In this document: in pieces, positions 1-6,531 of the stretch | Position numbering within the stretch: the stretch's first letter is position 1 | Layout of the letters: each line of letters starts with the position of its first letter | Origin: Planctomycetota bacterium | GTDB taxonomy: Bacteria > Planctomycetota > Phycisphaerae > Sedimentisphaerales > Anaerobacaceae | DNA length: 7,505 bases | Direction: 5' to 3' | Assembly (NCBI GenBank): GCA_020344865.1 | Contig: CP070830.1 | Coordinates: 44,232 to 51,736 of the forward strand | The notes under the pieces: generated by a model | Database searches by the model: none | What the model saw: the letters and a program-made list of their open reading frames with translations, nothing else | Told to the model about the DNA's origin: nothing | Made by a program: the position numbers and the translations under genes

Positions 1-225
1 AATAATAATGGGCTTATATTCTTGGAAAGATAAAATAATCACCAGCTAAATGCATCATAGTTCATATCCTTGAGAGATATAAAATCTTGCTCCCGTCAAT
101 ATAGATGATAATAACTATGAAATTTCACTTTCATCAATCTTTCTAATGATTTCTTTGATAGACTTTATAACGACATCCGAATCCTCACAACAAAAAGTCA
201 AAAGAACACCCACACCTAAATCCCC
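1..225. other. AT-rich region beyond the terminator, no confident gene
   Basis: This stretch lies downstream of the terminator that closes the DUF362 gene and is clearly more AT-rich than the rest of the window. Stops are frequent on both strands. The longest protein-like run is a 47-codon minus-strand frame from a GTG at 258 to a TAG at 115, which overlaps the terminator hairpin and is treated as a finding only. No RNA gene, repeat or strong promoter was seen. Confidence 0.5.
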
Positions 226-259
226 AAAATAAAACGTGGCGGCCGTTACGACCGCCACG
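226..259 (-). terminator. Rho-independent terminator of the DUF362 gene
   Basis: An 8-bp perfect GC-rich stem (235-242 with 252-259, CGTGGCGG/CCGCCACG) is extended inward by two more pairs (244-245 with 249-250) after one mismatch. On the minus strand it is followed directly by TTTTATTTT (234 down to 226). It begins about 49 nt after the stop codon of the DUF362 gene. On the plus strand no T-run follows, so it works in one direction only. Confidence 0.85.
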
Positions 260-307
260 CTTCAAAAACCTGCCACATATCAGGGCAAATAAAGACCCTT
301 GATACGC

Positions 308-2917
308 TTATTGCGTGCTGATTAAAACATCATCGACCCACAGGTACTCACCGGGGTCAATCGCAGTACCCTCAATCTTCAGACGGAAGTTGCTCTTGAA
401 GTATTGAGAGTCCGTTACCGTGTCGCTGTAGGTAAGCCAGGTGTCTTCCACATCATCTCCGATCTCGTCGATGGTAATGTAGTCACTGCCGTTATAGTAC
501 TGGACCACGATGTTATCGTTATCGTCAATGCCGCCTATCCTGTACTTGAAGGTAATGGAAATACTCGATGCACCGGTGGTGTTCAGGTCGATGGAGATTA
601 AGTCATTATCTTCGCCGCTGCACTCAATAGAGTGAGTGGGAGAGACGGAGTAAGTGGTTACAAGGTCCCAGTCGGTACTCCAGTTATCGAGCGTACCCTC
701 AAAATCATCATCGATAAGTGTGCCCGGCGTCGGAGTCGGAGTTGGTGTGGGCGTCGGAGTCGGAGTCGGTGTAGGCGTTGGTGTGGGCGTCGGAGTAGGT
801 GTTGGCGTAGGCGTTGGTGTAGGCCCTGCGCCGTGAACCGAAGTGATGTACATATCATCTACGTAAATCGTATCCAGCGCCAGGTTGCCTATCGTATGGT
901 CCGTATCCGCAACGCGGATGTAAATATATCCGCTGGTCGAGCTCGGCAGTGTATAGCTCTGCACCGTGTCATCGTCGGACGTCTTCGTGACCGTAAGCAT
1001 GTCCGTATACGTGCCGTTCACGCTCGTCGAGTACGCAAACACAAAGTCATCTCCGTCGCTGCTGACCGTCCGGTAGGCCTCCACATTAAACGTCACGCTC
1101 GCGCCGCCGGTAACGTCAATACGCCACTTGTGCTCGAGCACGCTGTAAGCCTTTCCCGATGCCGGACTCGATTGCTGTTCTGTCAGAGCCTCATAGCCGT
1201 CATTGCTGCTCTGAGTGTCCGCGTAACTGCCCGCTACCGTACCCTTCACCGCTATATCCTGGTCGGCAACATCGTCTATGTAGCCCAAATCGTGCTTGAT
1301 TTTGACCAATTCAATACCGTCACCCGTCGCAAGGTTGCGCGTGTACTCCATATCGGTGGCGTTGTTCCAGTGCTCGTGCACGCCAAGGCTCGTCTCAATC
1401 TCGTTGCCGTCCCCGTCCGGGTCGTAAAACGCGCCCGAACACGGGTCGGGAACCAGCGCCGCCTCGTGCAGATAGTCGTCGGCGCCGTCATAGTGCGGAT
1501 AGCTCTCAGGGTCGTTCGGGTCCCACTCCTCGTACATTAAATCATACGCCACCGAATCTATCGCCACCGGGTCCTGAGAAACAAACAGACTCGAGGGATG
1601 GTCGTTATTGAACGGTGCCATCTCCCACACGGCTATGTCGCCGGATTCCTTAGGCGAACTATAGATACCGTCGATAAGCCAAAGGACGCAGTGAGCGTCT
1701 ATCTTCGGATGGCTCATTAGGTCCACCAGGTTGCGATAGATACCCATGCCCGGCGCACTGTCCGGCAGGTCTTGATGCAGGTCCATATACGCATTGCCGC
1801 CCGGCCAGTCGTGCCACCAGTCCATCGGTGTCCGGCAAAATGACCCGTAATGGTTCTTCGCGCATACCGTAATGCCGTTGCTGCTGTGTGCCTTCAGAAC
1901 CGCGAAATTAATCATGTACTCGCATAAGGCATAGTGTTCCGGTATACCCTCGGACCACGATGTCCCGGGCCTGCTCCAGTAAATCAAATCGGTAGTTGAC
2001 TTGACAGACTGCTCGCGCCCCGGCAAACCCTCATAGTCCATAACATGTATATCAGGAAATTCATCCTTCAGAGGTGCGTAAATGTGGTTCGGTACACCGT
2101 CAATCGTGCTGCCGATATAGATGTCACCGTCATCCACGCCCGCCTCATAGACTAATTGCCTTATCAGCGGAACGACCATCTGCGGGGCATTGTGGTACCG
2201 CTCCCACCCGCCTTTCTGATAGCCGTCACTGTCGATGTTTCGCCCGTCTGTACCGCGATGGAACGTCACCATATTTATCTTGATGTTGACCTTTTCGCCG
2301 CTGCCGTAGCCGACACTGCCTTTGCCCGCGTTGCTGTTGTAATGCGTGAATATAGCGTCCCAAGCAGCCGAAAGCGTGCTCTGGCCCGTCAGCTCCAGAA
2401 CGGCCTCCTCTAACATGCTCTCGCAGACGCCCTGGTTCGTAGAGCTGTTGTCCCACCAGCGGGCCGCATCTGTCGCGCCCTCCCAGTCGGCCGCGTTCGG
2501 GTCATGCAGCCAGACGACCCGGCCGGGGTTAATCCCGCGAGCCGTCCCTATCGGGTCATTCGGAGTAGGAGCCTCACCGAGGACAAACCTCTCATACCCG
2601 CCGCTCATTGCGAAGAACGCGGCCCCGATACTGACAGCTATGCACAACGCTCCGACAACCCAGCGAGACCGATGAAAAGCCTGCTTGGCCCTCCTGAACG
2701 CCGCAATCGAGCCGAAAGCGCCTATCAGCCAGACCACAAACCCGGACGCCAATGGAAAGGCAAGCCGCTGACACGGATAAGTCGCCCGGCTGGGCTTCGG
2801 GATAACCCGAATCAGAAACCAAATAAGCGCTGCCAGGCCCGTAACAGGAAACAGCCATCTTACCCAACGATGCTCCCTCCAGAATTTAGGCAAATGTCTT
2901 CTTTTGTGCTCTTCCAT
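308..2917 (-). CDS. Membrane-anchored DUF362-domain protein with Pro-Thr linker and C-terminal beta-sandwich domains
   Basis: 869 aa from the ATG at 2917, chosen because AGGAGG sits 5 nt upstream; an in-frame GTG at 2956 would add 13 residues but has GGAGGT almost touching it. Seen: a basic N-terminus; three hydrophobic helices (about 20-38, 53-73, 86-104) with a YPCQRLAFP loop and a basic RRAKQAFHR loop, predicting N-in and the rest outside the cytoplasm. A DUF362-like region (about 205-465) contains NIKINMVTFH, an HSSNGITVCAKNHYGSF stretch at 344-360, LWLIDGIYSS and SQDPVAIDSVAYDL, followed by LGVHEHWNN (511-519). A beta-rich domain (about 550-692), a Pro-Thr linker (699-731) and a second beta-rich domain (734-869) ending in YLWVDDVLIS complete it. 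DUF362 proteins are mostly uncharacterised and some carry ferredoxin-like clusters; I see no CxxCxxC motif here. There is no C-terminal anchor. Function unknown; surface binding through the sandwich domains is an inference. Confidence 0.9.
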   Translation of the reverse strand: MEEHKRRHLPKFWREHRWVRWLFPVTGLAALIWFLIRVIPKPSRATYPCQRLAFPLASGFVVWLIGAFGSIAAFRRAKQAFHRSRWVVGALCIAVSIGAAFFAMSGGYERFVLGEAPTPNDPIGTARGINPGRVVWLHDPNAADWEGATDAARWWDNSSTNQGVCESMLEEAVLELTGQSTLSAAWDAIFTHYNSNAGKGSVGYGSGEKVNIKINMVTFHRGTDGRNIDSDGYQKGGWERYHNAPQMVVPLIRQLVYEAGVDDGDIYIGSTIDGVPNHIYAPLKDEFPDIHVMDYEGLPGREQSVKSTTDLIYWSRPGTSWSEGIPEHYALCEYMINFAVLKAHSSNGITVCAKNHYGSFCRTPMDWWHDWPGGNAYMDLHQDLPDSAPGMGIYRNLVDLMSHPKIDAHCVLWLIDGIYSSPKESGDIAVWEMAPFNNDHPSSLFVSQDPVAIDSVAYDLMYEEWDPNDPESYPHYDGADDYLHEAALVPDPCSGAFYDPDGDGNEIETSLGVHEHWNNATDMEYTRNLATGDGIELVKIKHDLGYIDDVADQDIAVKGTVAGSYADTQSSNDGYEALTEQQSSPASGKAYSVLEHKWRIDVTGGASVTFNVEAYRTVSSDGDDFVFAYSTSVNGTYTDMLTVTKTSDDDTVQSYTLPSSTSGYIYIRVADTDHTIGNLALDTIYVDDMYITSVHGAGPTPTPTPTPTPTPTPTPTPTPTPTPTPTPTPTPGTLIDDDFEGTLDNWSTDWDLVTTYSVSPTHSIECSGEDNDLISIDLNTTGASSISITFKYRIGGIDDNDNIVVQYYNGSDYITIDEIGDDVEDTWLTYSDTVTDSQYFKSNFRLKIEGTAIDPGEYLWVDDVLISTQ
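725..823 (-). repeat. Proline-threonine hexanucleotide repeat (ACN CCN)
   Basis: Within the DUF362 gene, 33 codons encode 17 prolines alternating with 16 threonines (residues 699-731). The third codon positions vary widely, so the protein repeat is kept while the DNA repeat is degenerate. Such Pro-Thr runs are extended linkers between extracellular domains and are often glycosylated; here it separates the two C-terminal beta-rich domains. Confidence 0.95.
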
Positions 2918-2922
2918 ATTAA

Positions 2923-2928
2923 CCTCCT
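2923..2928 (-). promoter_or_regulatory. Ribosome binding site that fixes the DUF362 start
   Basis: AGGAGG on the minus strand lies 5 nt before the ATG at 2917. It is a full anti-16S match at normal spacing and supports this ATG over the in-frame GTG at 2956. Confidence 0.85.
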
Positions 2929-2966
2929 GTTCAAAACAAAAAAACAATCCTTCCACACCTCCAAAA

Positions 2967-2999
2967 CTATAAAAAAATACTGCTCTGTTCTCCCTGCAT
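2967..2999 (-). other. Possible 10-codon leader ORF upstream of the DUF362 gene
   Basis: An ATG at 2999 opens a frame encoding MQGEQSSIFL and ending in TAG at 2967. AAAGGAGG precedes it, with a short 3-nt spacer. The context GGAGGTTAAT is nearly the same as that before the true gene start (AGGAGGTTAATATG), so the leader carries a duplicated start-like signal. It could be a translated leader or only a by-product of purine-rich leader sequence. Confidence 0.25.
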
Positions 3000-3685
3000 T
3001 AACCTCCTTTCTTTTTAATAGGGGGCCAATTACCCCAAAGCCCGTAATTCGACACACTGCAAGACCTGTATATGCAACGTATGCAGCCACGCAAATGCAA
3101 TTACTTGCTCAAAAAAACTCTGCTCACACCCAATCCCTGCCACTGCCGATACTACTCTGCCTCTCGCGCCCCCACACCCACAATAGAACGAAACCACGTT
3201 GCGGGTGTGTAGGGTGTAAATAATCAAATCAACAGGCCGCCGCCCTTGCAGCTCCAGGCTTCCGGCAGCCTTCCAATAATAAAACAAAAACCGCCGCGCA
3301 AACCATAGGCACAACCGCGCCGGCTCTATCGCTTCTAATTTGGTTCTGCTGGCTACTACTTATACGCCTGACTCCGCAACTGTCAACAACAATCTCCAAT
3401 AAATTCTAACCGCCCCCTCCGCACCAAATGCCGTAGCCCCTGTATTTACAGGCCCTTACAAAAACACCTCGCCCCAAAGTTTTCCCCCAATCCCAACACC
3501 CCGCCGCCACAACTGAAACTCCACCCGCGCCCCAAAACCGCAGAAGCACAAAAAACCAAATAACCCCTCCAGCCCCCGCGCACACCCTCAAAGCGAAACG
3601 CAGACCCCTTTCACTTGATGACACAAATAATTTTCGCCCTGTCCCCCCATCGGCTCCACCCACGCCATATACGACCCGACCCCGA
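3000..3685. other. Gene-free gap with strong C-over-G bias on the plus strand
   Basis: Nearly 690 bp between the TPR and DUF362 genes. The open frames here encode skewed Gly/Val/Trp-rich or Pro/Lys-rich peptides without domains or ribosome sites, so I call none. Local structures are an imperfect hairpin with a 7-bp CACACCC/GGGTGTG stem (3173-3209) and a palindrome CCTGTATTTACAGG (3439-3452). Neither is followed by a T-run on the minus strand, so neither is a convincing terminator. From about 3400 to 3660 the plus strand is very poor in G and T and rich in C and A. Confidence 0.6.
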
Positions 3686-4687
3686 CTATCTGTATGAGTA
3701 AATCATTGCTGCCTGTTCATCAAGTTCTGCGATGCATAATGGATTACCTGTCTTTTCAGCTGCGTCCCGCGCCTTATTAATCAACCTTTCTGCCTGCGCA
3801 TCGTCCCTCTTTGCTTGACAAATCTTCGCCATTGTCAACCATGTCCCGGCTAACAGGTGGTGGTCCGGGCCATAGACTCTTTCCTGGATTGCCAGTGTGC
3901 GTTTAATCAAAGGTTGCGCCTCGACGTATCTCCCCTGTAGTGTATACAGCCTGGCAATGCTGCCAATCACTCCGGCCGTGTAAACGTCTTCCGGACCGTG
4001 ACTCTTATTGATTAATCCCAGCGCCGCCAGATAGTAACCTTCTGCCTCTGCAAGGTCTCCCCGCGCCGCTAACAGCCTCCCGATATCTACCTGAAACGGG
4101 CCTATGATAGGGTCGTCATTCATGTAATTATTTTGCATGATGGCCAGCGCCCGGTTCAAAACTCGCCACGCATCTCGGTACTTGCCCTGTGCTTGGTAAA
4201 TCGAACCCAGAATCCTCAGCGCGTACGCCACGTAAGGGTGGTTCTTGGAATAGAGCTTCTCCTGTAGCCGAAGGCCCAGCTTGCACATCTTTTTGGCCTT
4301 GGCCAGCTTGCCCTGATGCCTGTACAGCCATGCCAGGTCAAGCAGGCACGAGCTCAGTTCGGACTCGCACGCATTCGTTGTTCTCGCTGATGCTAACGCC
4401 TGCTCCGCAAGTGGCTGCGCCTTTGCATAATCTCCGTATGCCATCCGCACTCTTGCCTTTAGTCGAAGCGCTTGGCGCAGGTAATCCTCTTTCTTTAAGT
4501 TGCGTTTTGTACCGACCGGACCGCTAAAAGCGCCCCTCTTGCTCGCGCGTATGTTAGCTGAGCTTCGTTCGATATTCGCAATTACTAAAAGGATTCCTCC
4601 GGCTGTGCTCAGTAGCGAAAAAGCCACCACCCACCGAAAACCTAAGCTTTGTCTCTGATATGCACCAACTATGAAACCCTTTTCCAT
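3686..4687 (-). CDS. Membrane-anchored tetratricopeptide-repeat protein (kinesin-light-chain-type repeats)
   Basis: 333 aa from the ATG at 4687. The upstream ATG at 4720 would add 11 residues but has no ribosome site, whereas AGGG lies 7 nt before 4687. One hydrophobic segment (about 19-38) acts as a signal anchor; both flanks carry basic residues, so orientation is uncertain. From about 69 to 315 come roughly six TPR units of 42 residues. The helix-A ends repeat exactly 42 residues apart: LYRHQGK (121), IYQAQGK (163), LLAARGD (205), LYTLQGR (247), ICQAKRD (289). The 42-residue length and the YGPDH-type turn (272-276) are typical of the kinesin-light-chain/TPR_12 subtype. No catalytic domain is attached, so it is presumably a protein-protein interaction scaffold at the membrane; partner unknown. 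The gene starts 210 nt after the glycosyltransferase stop, with a repeat array between, so co-transcription is doubtful. Confidence 0.88.
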   Translation of the reverse strand: MEKGFIVGAYQRQSLGFRWVVAFSLLSTAGGILLVIANIERSSANIRASKRGAFSGPVGTKRNLKKEDYLRQALRLKARVRMAYGDYAKAQPLAEQALASARTTNACESELSSCLLDLAWLYRHQGKLAKAKKMCKLGLRLQEKLYSKNHPYVAYALRILGSIYQAQGKYRDAWRVLNRALAIMQNNYMNDDPIIGPFQVDIGRLLAARGDLAEAEGYYLAALGLINKSHGPEDVYTAGVIGSIARLYTLQGRYVEAQPLIKRTLAIQERVYGPDHHLLAGTWLTMAKICQAKRDDAQAERLINKARDAAEKTGNPLCIAELDEQAAMIYSYR

Positions 4688-4789
4688 CCTTGCACCCTGC
4701 TCTTCTATTAAGAGGAACATATGAAAACTTAACTATTCATATATCGGCATCTCCTGCGATTTTCACCAGATTTGTGACTCTACCCCTGC

Positions 4790-4838
4790 GACGTTCAACG
4801 TTGGACGTTCGACTCCTTTCCCGTCTTGTGTCTTGTGT
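4790..4838. repeat. Heptamer tandem array, seven units
   Basis: Seven consecutive 7-bp blocks lie in one phase between the glycosyltransferase and TPR genes. The block at 4790 (GACGTTC) recurs at 4804, with the related AACGTTG at 4797 between them. GACTCCT (4811) and TTCCCGT (4818) link to two identical CTTGTGT units (4825, 4832). The unit consensus drifts along the array, but the 7-bp register is kept, and GA also recurs in this register upstream at 4769 and 4776. Confidence 0.75.
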
Positions 4839-4845
4839 CCAATAT

Positions 4846-4886
4846 GCCTGCCCTGCGCTTCATACCCGCATTAGAAACGGGCAGGC
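4846..4886. repeat. Perfect 8-bp inverted repeat just after the glycosyltransferase stop
   Basis: GCCTGCCC (4846-4853) pairs with GGGCAGGC (4879-4886). Stacked directly inside is a second 4-bp stem, TGCG (4854-4857) with CGCA (4867-4870). On the minus strand the structure starts 11 nt after the stop codon at 4898. No T-run follows it there, so it is not a standard intrinsic terminator; it may be a 3' RNA-stabilising stem or a factor-dependent terminator. Confidence 0.6.
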
Positions 4887-4897
4887 TACATCGATAG

Positions 4898-6253
4898 TTA
4901 GTCGTTTTTTCCCCTTGTGAATATCTTCGCCCTGCCTGTAACTAATCCTTTTTCCTCCCTGATAAACTTGATATGTCGCAGTAATGCCCACGCGCTGTTA
5001 TTCCATTGCATCTGGAAGCCTCTCTGGTGCGCCTCTTTCTCCATCGCAAGGCGTCTATCTTGGTTGAACACTAAAAAATCCAGTGCTCTGGCTATTTGTC
5101 CCACCGAAGCTTCCCCGGCGTCGACCAGAATTCCTCTTGCATATCTGCCAATGACCAAGCCGCTCGGACAGGGTTTGTTTGAATGAATCAGCTCCAGAGC
5201 GCAATGAAATTTGGTCGCTATTGCAACTCTGCTACAGCCCAAAGTGTCCGCTAATATACCGCTTGATGTCTGGAACATATTGAGATAAGGAAGCACCATA
5301 ACGTTGGTCGCACCATAAAGTTCCAGCAAATTGCTTTCCTCCAAAAACGCGTCGAGAAAGACAATATCGTACTGTCCAAAATCAACACCCTCTAAACCTT
5401 TGACCTTGCACCATTTCACTCTCGACTCTTCCAGCGCCTTGGCCAGTGTTGCTTGATAAGCTTGGTATTCTCTGCCTTCCTCCGCTCGCATAAAATCCGG
5501 ATGGCATTCACCTGCAATTAAATATACTATTCTTTCCCTCTGCTTGTCCGTACAGGACTCTTTTAAAAACCTCCCGTACGCCCTGATGCTGTACTGGATT
5601 CCTTTGTCAGCGGACAATAATCCCAGTGTGGTAACGAGAAAAAAGTCTTTCAGACCGTACTTTTCTTTCACTGCCAATCGGTCATATTCAGAAGGATGTT
5701 GCATCCTGATTCCGTGGTCAATGTGCTTGAGCTTCGAATGGTCGATTTTATAAGCGGATGATTCTAATCTTCCTATAGCACTTTCTGAGGTCAGAATAAG
5801 ACCATCACTAAACCCGGCCAGTTCCTGTAACGTCTTTTTTTGATGGTCGTTCGGCCGGTCGAGTACAGTGTGAAGGTAGACCAGTGTAGTCAGCCCCTGA
5901 CCGCTGAACGCTTTTGCCATATCTACAAAATGTGTCCCTTTGCCGTCCACTCCATTTTCATCAGGGTCGAGGCCGTATTCGTGCTGCAATACAACAATCG
6001 TCGGGTTTGGACTTTCTTTCGCTCTCGTTATTATGTTTTTAATGGCTAAACCCCAGGATTCCGAGTTGTACTGGTCAATAACAAGGTCAACGGGAATACT
6101 GTATGGTTCGTTCTTTTTGTCGATTGCTGCAACTCTTATGTGCCCGACTTCACCTGTGAAATTTTCAAGTGCGCTGGCAAGGTCACGCGAAAACGTGCCT
6201 ATCCCGCACCTTCGCGGCGGGTATGTACTGACTATTCTTATATTATATGGCAC
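4898..6253 (-). CDS. GT4-family glycosyltransferase
   Basis: 451 aa, predicted soluble GT-B enzyme transferring a sugar from a nucleotide-sugar donor to an unknown acceptor. The N-terminal acceptor half shows the glycine-rich loop TYPPRRCGIGTF (10-21), HEYG (91-94), LHTVL (127-131) and HGI (180-182). The C-terminal donor half opens with LGLLSADKG (210-218) and carries PYLNMFQTSSGILADTLG (322-339) with ALELI (352-356). The order and length fit GT4. The start is a GTG at 6253: an in-frame TGA lies 12 nt upstream, there is no ATG until residue 112, and homologues I recall begin close to the TYPPR motif. Its ribosome site is weak. Where I recall PEQ in the C-terminal motif, this protein has MFQ (326-328), so donor-site chemistry may differ. 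Separated by 278 bp from the upstream small gene. Substrate cannot be named from sequence. Confidence 0.92.
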   Translation of the reverse strand: MPYNIRIVSTYPPRRCGIGTFSRDLASALENFTGEVGHIRVAAIDKKNEPYSIPVDLVIDQYNSESWGLAIKNIITRAKESPNPTIVVLQHEYGLDPDENGVDGKGTHFVDMAKAFSGQGLTTLVYLHTVLDRPNDHQKKTLQELAGFSDGLILTSESAIGRLESSAYKIDHSKLKHIDHGIRMQHPSEYDRLAVKEKYGLKDFFLVTTLGLLSADKGIQYSIRAYGRFLKESCTDKQRERIVYLIAGECHPDFMRAEEGREYQAYQATLAKALEESRVKWCKVKGLEGVDFGQYDIVFLDAFLEESNLLELYGATNVMVLPYLNMFQTSSGILADTLGCSRVAIATKFHCALELIHSNKPCPSGLVIGRYARGILVDAGEASVGQIARALDFLVFNQDRRLAMEKEAHQRGFQMQWNNSAWALLRHIKFIREEKGLVTGRAKIFTRGKND

Positions 6254-6336
6254 AACAATGTTCTTTCAGTTGCTGTCATTATTTACATTCATCATACCCT
6301 GAACAATCACAAAAGAAAAGTCCTGCTTTAACCATT

Positions 6337-6364
6337 GTTATACCGCTCAAAACCTAATTGATAA
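6337..6364 (-). promoter_or_regulatory. Candidate sigma70-type promoter for the glycosyltransferase
   Basis: On the minus strand TTATCA (6364-6359) and TATAAC (6342-6337) are separated by 16 nt. They match four and five of six positions of TTGACA and TATAAT. Initiation here would leave a leader of about 75 nt before the GTG start. The consensus is weak and sigma-factor preferences of this organism are unknown. Confidence 0.3.
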
Positions 6365-6410
6365 CCAGTGTGTTGATTCTTGCCCTCCCCTGCCCTCGCA
6401 GCGTAGCGAA

Positions 6411-6466
6411 CACCCTTTACCCTTCTCCCTTCTCTCTTCACCCTTGAGTCTTGTGTCTTGAGTCTG
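6411..6466. repeat. Heptamer tandem array, eight units
   Basis: Eight uninterrupted 7-bp blocks. On the plus strand seven of the eight end in CTT at positions 5-7, and the fourth base is always C or T. The first five (6411-6445) follow NNCYCTT, the last three (6446-6466) GWGTCTK. On the coding strand this gives purine-rich AAGRNNN units. It lies between the 32-aa gene and the glycosyltransferase gene, about 47 bp upstream of the candidate promoter. Confidence 0.85.
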
Positions 6467-6531
6467 ACATAATTCCGCGACAGCGGCTCCCCATCCCGCC
6501 TTTTCCAGTCTTCCGGACAATCTCCTTCTCC

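Noticed and set aside
654..836. Plus-strand frame with a Gly-Val repeat
   Set aside because: The Gly-Val run is simply the complement of the Pro-Thr repeat.
632..1540. Long plus-strand open frame opposite the DUF362 gene (302 codons)
   Set aside because: Its product is an Arg/Val-rich antisense shadow with no domain, while the minus strand encodes a coherent DUF362 protein throughout.
2917..2956. GTG at 2956 as the DUF362 start
   Set aside because: Its GGAGGT touches the start codon, whereas the ATG at 2917 has AGGAGG at proper spacing and a normal basic N-terminus; kept only as an alternative.
3173..3209. CACACCC/GGGTGTG hairpin as terminator of the TPR gene
   Set aside because: It lies nearly 480 nt past the stop, has an internal mismatch and is not followed by a T-run.
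2504..3223. 239-codon plus-strand frame across the DUF362 5' end and the following gap
   Set aside because: It overlaps the real gene antisense, has a Pro/Lys/Arg-rich composition without domains, and has no visible ribosome site.
3406..3663. 85-codon minus-strand frame in the C-rich gap
   Set aside because: Gly/Val/Trp-rich composition follows directly from G-rich DNA; no ribosome site and no recognisable motif.
4189..4527. 112-codon plus-strand frame inside the TPR gene
   Set aside because: Antisense shadow; the 42-residue TPR periodicity proves the minus frame.
4687..4720. ATG at 4720 as the TPR protein start
   Set aside because: No ribosome site precedes it, and the region between holds a small hairpin (4700-4714) typical of leader sequence.
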